From positions 1 through 10,854 of the forward strand of contig DTZC01000041.1 of NCBI GenBank assembly GCA_012961565.1: 10,854 nt of DNA, written 5' to 3'. Position 1 is the stretch's first letter; the number at the start of each line of letters is the position of its first letter. A program made the position numbers and the translations under genes. Shown piece after piece: positions 6,398 to 10,854 of this stretch. Origin of the DNA: Dehalococcoidia bacterium (GTDB taxonomy: Bacteria; Chloroflexota; Dehalococcoidia; GIF9; UBA5629). Below the pieces are notes generated by a model. That model did no database searches and was not told where the DNA came from. It was given only the letters and a program-made list of their open reading frames with translations.

Positions 6398-7558
6398 CTA
6401 TCTACCACACCGCTCCTTTCTTGTATTACCCCTCCCGTTCCTTTCCAAGCAGTCGGCGATCTTTTCCAACAGTTTGTCCAATCTCCAACCTCTCAAAGCT
6501 GACACCAAGACCGTCATGTCACCCGGCATCTCTGCCATCGAAAGAGATAATTCTTCTTCATCCTCCGTCGCCAGGTCCATCTTGTTGAGCGCGGTAATAG
6601 TCGGCTTGCCCTTGAGGTGAAGGTCAGCAAGTATATCCTCTACCGTCAGGAACTGCTGGACAGCATCGGGATGTGTTATGTCAACTACATGTACCAGCAA
6701 ATCGGCTTCGGACAATTCTTCCAGAGTAGCTCTAAAGGCGGCGACGATAGAAGGTGGTAACTTGTGAATAAAGCCAACTGTGTCAGTAAGTAGAAATTGC
6801 TGACCTGTAGGCAAAACCAGACGTCGAGTCACTGGGTCAAGAGTGGAAAAAAGTTTATCCTCCACTGTGACACCAGCTTGACTCAGCGCATTAAGTAAAG
6901 TGCTCTTGCCCGCATTGGTATAGCCTACTAAAGCGACCACCGGAATCTGGCTCCTCCTGCGCTTCTGTCGATAAAGTGACCTGTGTCGCCTCACAGCTTC
7001 CAGCTGTGTCTGGAGACGATGAATCCGGTTGCGGACAAGCCGTCGGTCAGTCTCTAACTGAGATTCACCGGGGCCTCTGGTACCAATGCCACCACCAAGG
7101 CGCTCAAGATGGCTCCACTGACCAGCGAGTCTGGGCAAAAGATACTGGTGCTGAGCTAGTTCCACCTGAAGCTGACCTTCACGCGTGCGAGCTCGTCTGG
7201 CAAAAATGTCCAATATCAGCGCTGTACGGTCAATGACCTTCACCTTTAGAGCTTGCTCCAAGTTGCGCTGCTGTCGCGGTGATAGCTCATCGTTGAAAAT
7301 GACTACACTATACTGGTACTGCTGCTTCAGATTGATTAGCTCCTGCAGTTTTCCTCTGCCTATGTAATAAGTGGAAGAGGGTCTCTCTAACTTCTGAGTA
7401 AGCTTACCAACTACTTGAGCACCAGCTGTCTTGGTCAAATAGGACAACTCCTCCAGCGAACTCCCGATTGACCAACCATTAGCAGGAGCGCCGCTTTCAA
7501 CGCCAACGAGGAACGCCCTTTCTGTTTCTGCTTCGGTTTTGAGCAAAGTCTGCCGCAT
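6398..7558 (-). CDS. hflX: Ribosome-associated GTPase HflX
   Basis: HflX is a GTPase that binds the 50S subunit and splits stalled or stressed ribosomes. The 386-residue protein has the HflX N-terminal nucleotide-binding-like domain. It then has the glycine-rich signature G-G-G-I-G-T-R-G-P-G-E-S-Q-L-E at about 154-168, a helical linker, and the G domain: P-loop G-Y-T-N-A-G-K-S (212-219), D-T-V-G (259-262, G3), N-K-M-D (325-328, G4) and an S-A-L G5 segment. Length is slightly below E. coli HflX (426), mainly through a short tail. The ATG is 16 bases after the dapL stop and preceded only by a weak AGAG, so translation may depend partly on coupling within the cluster. It is the last gene of the tpiA-to-hflX cluster. 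Confidence 0.95.
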   Translation of the reverse strand: MRQTLLKTEAETERAFLVGVESGAPANGWSIGSSLEELSYLTKTAGAQVVGKLTQKLERPSSTYYIGRGKLQELINLKQQYQYSVVIFNDELSPRQQRNLEQALKVKVIDRTALILDIFARRARTREGQLQVELAQHQYLLPRLAGQWSHLERLGGGIGTRGPGESQLETDRRLVRNRIHRLQTQLEAVRRHRSLYRQKRRRSQIPVVALVGYTNAGKSTLLNALSQAGVTVEDKLFSTLDPVTRRLVLPTGQQFLLTDTVGFIHKLPPSIVAAFRATLEELSEADLLVHVVDITHPDAVQQFLTVEDILADLHLKGKPTITALNKMDLATEDEEELSLSMAEMPGDMTVLVSALRGWRLDKLLEKIADCLERNGRGNTRKERCGR

Positions 7559-7574
7559 TTTTCTCTATGTTACA

Positions 7575-8756
7575 CTATTTACCTTCCCTATAGCTAGTTG
7601 TATGCCACCGCAAGAACCGTCTTATGCCTTCATCAAGACGATCATCGGGCAAGGTCAGAGATAATCGGATGTAACCTTCACCAGCATTCCCATAACCTAC
7701 GCCTGGTGTAACCGCTATGTTCGCCTTGTCCAGCAACTCACTGGTGAACTCTAGGGACGTATATCCCTGTGGAACCTTAGCCCAAACGTAGAAGCCAGCT
7801 TTCGGTAACCTAGCTCTCAAGCCGACCTCATTGATGGTGTTCACCAGCTTGTCTCTGCGCCGTTGGTAGATAGCATTATGTTCAGCAATGCACTCTTGGG
7901 GACCAGTTAAAGCCTTAATAGCAGCTTGCTGAATTGCCTGCGGAATACCGGAATCCAAGTTCGATTTAAACCTAAAAAGCGCATTTATCAATCGCGCATT
8001 GCCTACAGCCATACCTACACGCCAGCCAGTCATGTTATAAGTCTTAGACAAGGAATGGAACTCAATGCCGACCTCTTTCGCCTCAGGTAACTGCAAAAAG
8101 CTCGGTGGTCGGTATCCATCAAAAGCCACTTCTGTGTAGGGGGCGTCGTGACATATGGCAAGGTCATACTTCCTGGCAAAACGGACTGCCTCCTGAAAAA
8201 ACTCGAGTCCAGCAACAGCTCCTGTAGGGTTGTTAGGATAGTTCAACCACAGGAGCCTGGCTTTCCTAGCAATCTCATCTGGGATGGCTCCGAAGTCAGG
8301 CAGAAAGTCATTCTCCTCTGTCAGTGACAGTAAGTAAGGCTTGCCTCCAGCCAGTAATGTGCTCATTGAGTAAACCGGGTAACCCGGATCAGGCACAAGA
8401 GCTATGTCACCAGGGTCAAGTAAACAGAAAGAGACATGACCAATGCCCTCCTTAGAGCCAAGTAGTGGCAATACTTCATTGCCTGGGTCAAGCGTTACAC
8501 CAAAGCGTTTATCATACCAGTGAGCAATAGCCTGACAAAGTTCAGGTAACCCTGCAGTCTCGGGATAACGGTGATTGCACGCATCATAGGCTGCCTGACA
8601 TAGATGCTCAATAATATGTGCTGGAGTTGGTATATCGGGGTCACCAATAGCAAAGCTGACCACGTCCTCCCCTTGGTTACGCTTCTGAGCGATTCTGCGA
8701 TTAATCTCCACAAATAAATACGGTGGAAGCTTGTCCAAGCGATGTGAAAGTTTCAT
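7575..8756 (-). CDS. dapL: LL-diaminopimelate aminotransferase
   Basis: DapL is a class I/II PLP aminotransferase that converts tetrahydrodipicolinate and glutamate to LL-diaminopimelate. It bypasses the succinylase and acetylase branches of lysine synthesis. The protein (393 residues) shows N-H-R-Y-P near 66-70, the L-G-S-K-E-G-I segment, V-P-D-P-G-Y-P-V-Y, N-Y-P-N-N-P-T-G around 172-179 and the PLP lysine K238 in H-S-L-S-K-T-Y-N-M-T-G-W-R. These stretches match the DapL group closely, and the neighbour dapF supports the assignment. I prefer the ATG at 8756. It overlaps the dapF stop as ATGA and has GGAG about 10 bases upstream, whereas for the ATG at 8765 the same GGAG directly abuts the start. 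The longer form would have 396 residues. A generic aspartate aminotransferase is the less likely alternative. Confidence 0.9.
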   Translation of the reverse strand: MKLSHRLDKLPPYLFVEINRRIAQKRNQGEDVVSFAIGDPDIPTPAHIIEHLCQAAYDACNHRYPETAGLPELCQAIAHWYDKRFGVTLDPGNEVLPLLGSKEGIGHVSFCLLDPGDIALVPDPGYPVYSMSTLLAGGKPYLLSLTEENDFLPDFGAIPDEIARKARLLWLNYPNNPTGAVAGLEFFQEAVRFARKYDLAICHDAPYTEVAFDGYRPPSFLQLPEAKEVGIEFHSLSKTYNMTGWRVGMAVGNARLINALFRFKSNLDSGIPQAIQQAAIKALTGPQECIAEHNAIYQRRRDKLVNTINEVGLRARLPKAGFYVWAKVPQGYTSLEFTSELLDKANIAVTPGVGYGNAGEGYIRLSLTLPDDRLDEGIRRFLRWHTTSYREGK

Positions 8757-9613
8757 TTTAGCCATTCTCCAATGAAGACCTCTTCAACCGACCCGCTGAG
8801 ATATACCTCCCCTACCCCATCCCAGTTAACAGTTAAATTACCCCCAGGCAGCATTATGTCAACTTCATCATCAATGTAACCTTTTACTCGGGCAATCACA
8901 GCCATTGCACAAGCACCGCTACCGCAGGAAAGAGTTTCACCAACACCCCGCTCCCACACCCTTCCCTCTATCTTGGTGCGACTCAATACGTTGGCTATCT
9001 CAAAATTTACCCGCTCTGGGAACATGGCATGTTGCTCTACTCCTGGACCTATATCAGCAAGAGGAAATGTAGCCACCGGATGAGAGAGAAAGACTACGGC
9101 ATGAGGATTCCCAATAGATACCAATGAGAGCCTCAATTCCCTGCCAGCTATGGTTATAGGATAGTCTGAGACTGACATTATGTCAAGTTCTTCACTGCCT
9201 TTTTGGGAGTCGGTGGTCAGCACTGGCATCTCATCTACTTTGAAGCGGGGGATGCCCATGTTTACTTTGGCCTGGTGGACCTTTCCTTGAAACATAAAGG
9301 CTTCTACCCTCCTGATACCAGACAATGTTTCTACGGATAAGCTTGTTGCTGATACTATCTTTCTGTCTATAACATACTTGGCAAAGCACCTTAAGCCATT
9401 ACCACAGACCTCAGCCTCTGAACCATCGGGATTAAACATCCTCATCTTTAAAGTGGCAACTTTCGAAGTCATTATTAAGAGCAGACCATCAGCACCTATC
9501 CCAAGGCGTCGGTGACACATATCACGTGCTAATTCACGCCAGTCTCGCTCTACATCCCTGGCATCCACTAATACAAAATCATTGCCTGTAGCTTGCAATT
9601 TAGCAAATTTCAT
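8753..9613 (-). CDS. dapF: Diaminopimelate epimerase
   Basis: DapF interconverts LL- and meso-diaminopimelate with two cysteines and no cofactor, directly after DapL in the pathway. The 286-residue protein starts with the usual M-K-F-x-K-x-x-A-T-G-N-D-F. It contains R-x-x-G-I-G-A-D-G (about 36-43) and F-N-P-D-G-S-E-A-E (60-68). The catalytic cysteines are C70 (V-C-G-N-G-L-R-C) and C230 (L-S-C-G-S-G-A-C-A). The frame is open to an ATG at 9664, but the 17 extra basic residues precede the normal N-terminus and no ribosome binding site supports them, so 9613 is preferred. The stop overlaps the dapL start (ATGA, 8756-8753), suggesting coupled translation and matched amounts of the two enzymes. Confidence 0.94.
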   Translation of the reverse strand: MKFAKLQATGNDFVLVDARDVERDWRELARDMCHRRLGIGADGLLLIMTSKVATLKMRMFNPDGSEAEVCGNGLRCFAKYVIDRKIVSATSLSVETLSGIRRVEAFMFQGKVHQAKVNMGIPRFKVDEMPVLTTDSQKGSEELDIMSVSDYPITIAGRELRLSLVSIGNPHAVVFLSHPVATFPLADIGPGVEQHAMFPERVNFEIANVLSRTKIEGRVWERGVGETLSCGSGACAMAVIARVKGYIDDEVDIMLPGGNLTVNWDGVGEVYLSGSVEEVFIGEWLK

Positions 9614-9690
9614 TCTCAACTGTTTGAAGACTGCCCTTCGTCTGGAACTGCGCAAGAATGTCATAAGGGTTTTTAGAGAGGTGACTTGAT

Positions 9691-10650
9691 TTAATAGTGA
9701 GTATCTCTGGCATAAGCATCTCGTTCGTACCCAAGGCTATGCAACAGACCTGCCACTAACCTGATGGCTTCCTGTTCCACATTGTCACAAATATTGAGCC
9801 AATGAACCCTAGCATCATCCAAACGAAACCAGGCATATTGGTGCCGGGCGAAACGGTGTGTCTCGTATTTAATTCGCTGAATAGCCGACGGCAAGTCTAT
9901 TCTGCCTTGCAGGAATAGCCCTATTTGCTTATAGCCCATCCCAGACATAGAGGGTAGTTCTAGACTATAACCTTTTGCTATGAGATTCCGTACCTCATCT
10001 ACCAGCCCCTGTTTTATCATGTCATCCACACGGGAGTCAATTCTGCCATACAGGTCTCCCCTGGATGTTGTTAGACCGATGACCAAAAGTGGATAAGGCG
10101 GAGCTTCCTTTGTCCACTGTCGGGAGACCGGCTGCCCTGTTGCACGCCACACTTCCAAGGCTCTGATAATTCGGCGTAGATTGGTGGGCATAATCTTAGT
10201 TGCTGCCACAGGGTCTATCTTCTGAAGCTCCCGCCATAGAGCAAGTGTGCCCTCCTCCCTGGCCCTTTTTTCAAGGTTGCACCTGAACTTGACATCTGGG
10301 GCTACCGGTGGGATTCTCCAACCTTCAATTACCGACCAAATATACAGACCGCTACCACCAACAAGGATAGGTAGCTTATGTCGCTGCTGAATATCGTCGA
10401 TTGCCTCGTTAGCCAGTTTCTGATAGGTAGCTAAGCTAAACGACTCATCTGGATTGATTATATCAATAAGATGGTGCCGCACCAGGGCACGGTCGGAGCA
10501 GCTAGGCTTGGCAGTGCCAATATCCATGTATCGGTAGACTTGTCGGCTGTCTGCATTGACTATCTCGCCAGCAAAGGTTTGCCCCAAATGCAGAGCGAGC
10601 TGGCTTTTGCCTACTGCCGTCGGACCAATAATGGCAACAAGGCATTTCAT
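9691..10650 (-). CDS. miaA: tRNA dimethylallyltransferase
   Basis: MiaA transfers a dimethylallyl group to N6 of adenosine 37 in tRNAs that read codons starting with U, which helps reading-frame maintenance. The 319-residue protein is complete. It has the P-loop G-P-T-A-V-G-K-S (9-16), the D-S-R-Q-V-Y-R motif (34-40) that contacts tRNA and catalyses transfer, G-T-A-K-P (45-49), H-H-L-I-D (59-63) and G-G-S-G-L-Y (98-103). The C-terminal segment has G-M-G-Y-K-Q and the R-H-Q-Y-A-W-F-R helix. Its ATG overlaps the tpiA stop as ATGA (10650-10647). No Shine-Dalgarno is seen, so translation probably depends on ribosomes finishing tpiA. The next gene, dapF, begins about 77 bases downstream of its stop. 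Confidence 0.96.
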   Translation of the reverse strand: MKCLVAIIGPTAVGKSQLALHLGQTFAGEIVNADSRQVYRYMDIGTAKPSCSDRALVRHHLIDIINPDESFSLATYQKLANEAIDDIQQRHKLPILVGGSGLYIWSVIEGWRIPPVAPDVKFRCNLEKRAREEGTLALWRELQKIDPVAATKIMPTNLRRIIRALEVWRATGQPVSRQWTKEAPPYPLLVIGLTTSRGDLYGRIDSRVDDMIKQGLVDEVRNLIAKGYSLELPSMSGMGYKQIGLFLQGRIDLPSAIQRIKYETHRFARHQYAWFRLDDARVHWLNICDNVEQEAIRLVAGLLHSLGYERDAYARDTHY

Positions 10651-10854
10651 TGAGCTGACTTGGAAGCTGCTGTTTGTTTAACAATGCTGACGAAATCAGC
10701 AGCTTTAAGACTGGCACCTCCTACTAAAGCACCATCAATTTCTGGCTCAACGATGAATTCAGTGACATTGCTACTAGTAACGCTGCCACCGTAGAGGATG
10801 CGAATTGTCCGGGCAACATCTTTACCCCACATGCTGGCTATAACGCCTCTGATA
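10647..10854 (-). CDS. tpiA: Triosephosphate isomerase, C-terminal part (cut by window edge)
   Basis: The last 68 residues or so of the glycolytic enzyme that interconverts glyceraldehyde-3-phosphate and dihydroxyacetone phosphate. The reading frame is open through the right edge, so the N-terminal part, with the catalytic lysine, histidine and glutamate, lies outside. The visible part has I-L-Y-G-G-S-V and [10 protein letters not shown], the phosphate-binding loops of the TIM barrel, followed by the normal C-terminal helix. The TGA stop overlaps the miaA start (ATGA). The promoter of the whole minus-strand cluster must lie beyond the window. Confidence 0.95.
   Translation of the reverse strand, partial: IRGVIASMWGKDVARTIRILYGGSVTSSNVTEFIVEPEIDGALVGGASLKAADFVSIVKQTAASKSAQ

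Noticed and set aside
6285..6620. Plus-strand frames of 93 and 111 codons over the hflX end and hflX-xer gap
   Set aside because: They lie mostly antisense to the well-supported hflX, have low-complexity serine/proline/histidine-rich translations, and lack ribosome binding sites.

Overview
The window looks like ordinary chromosomal DNA of a free-living bacterium, most likely a Chloroflexi/Dehalococcoidia-type organism. That placement is an inference. It rests on the minus-strand cluster tpiA-miaA-dapF-dapL-hflX, which I recall from Dehalococcoides-like genomes, on the use of the aminotransferase DapL for diaminopimelate synthesis, and on the style of the proteins. No 16S or other phylogenetic marker is present. 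Base composition looks even across the window and nothing stands out as recently acquired.

Left part (1 to about 2560): the 3' end of a tRNA gene opens the window. It is followed by a plus-strand FAD-dependent amino acid/amine oxidoreductase (217-1560) with a strong ribosome binding site. This gene runs convergently into thioredoxin reductase trxB (1633-2550, minus strand).

Middle (2551-6294): a 264-base divergent intergenic region separates trxB from a membrane histidine kinase with CHASE4, HAMP, PAS, HisKA and HATPase modules. The region carries a consensus -10 box for trxB overlapped upstream by a perfect 17-base palindrome, an 11-base tandem repeat, and four copies of a TTGCAT hexamer. 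No response regulator lies next to the kinase. The kinase runs convergently into a minus-strand Xer-type tyrosine recombinase with a complete catalytic set.

Right part (6398-10854): a tightly packed minus-strand cluster reads tpiA (partial) > miaA > dapF > dapL > hflX. It contains two ATGA stop/start overlaps (tpiA-miaA and dapF-dapL). It combines glycolysis, tRNA modification, the last steps of meso-diaminopimelate/lysine synthesis, and a ribosome-associated GTPase.

I see no CRISPR array, insertion sequence, phage gene, toxin-antitoxin pair or defence system, and no convincing novel multi-gene system. The observations most worth a second look are the regulatory DNA between trxB and the kinase, the orphan kinase itself, and revised start codons for the kinase, recombinase, dapL and dapF genes.
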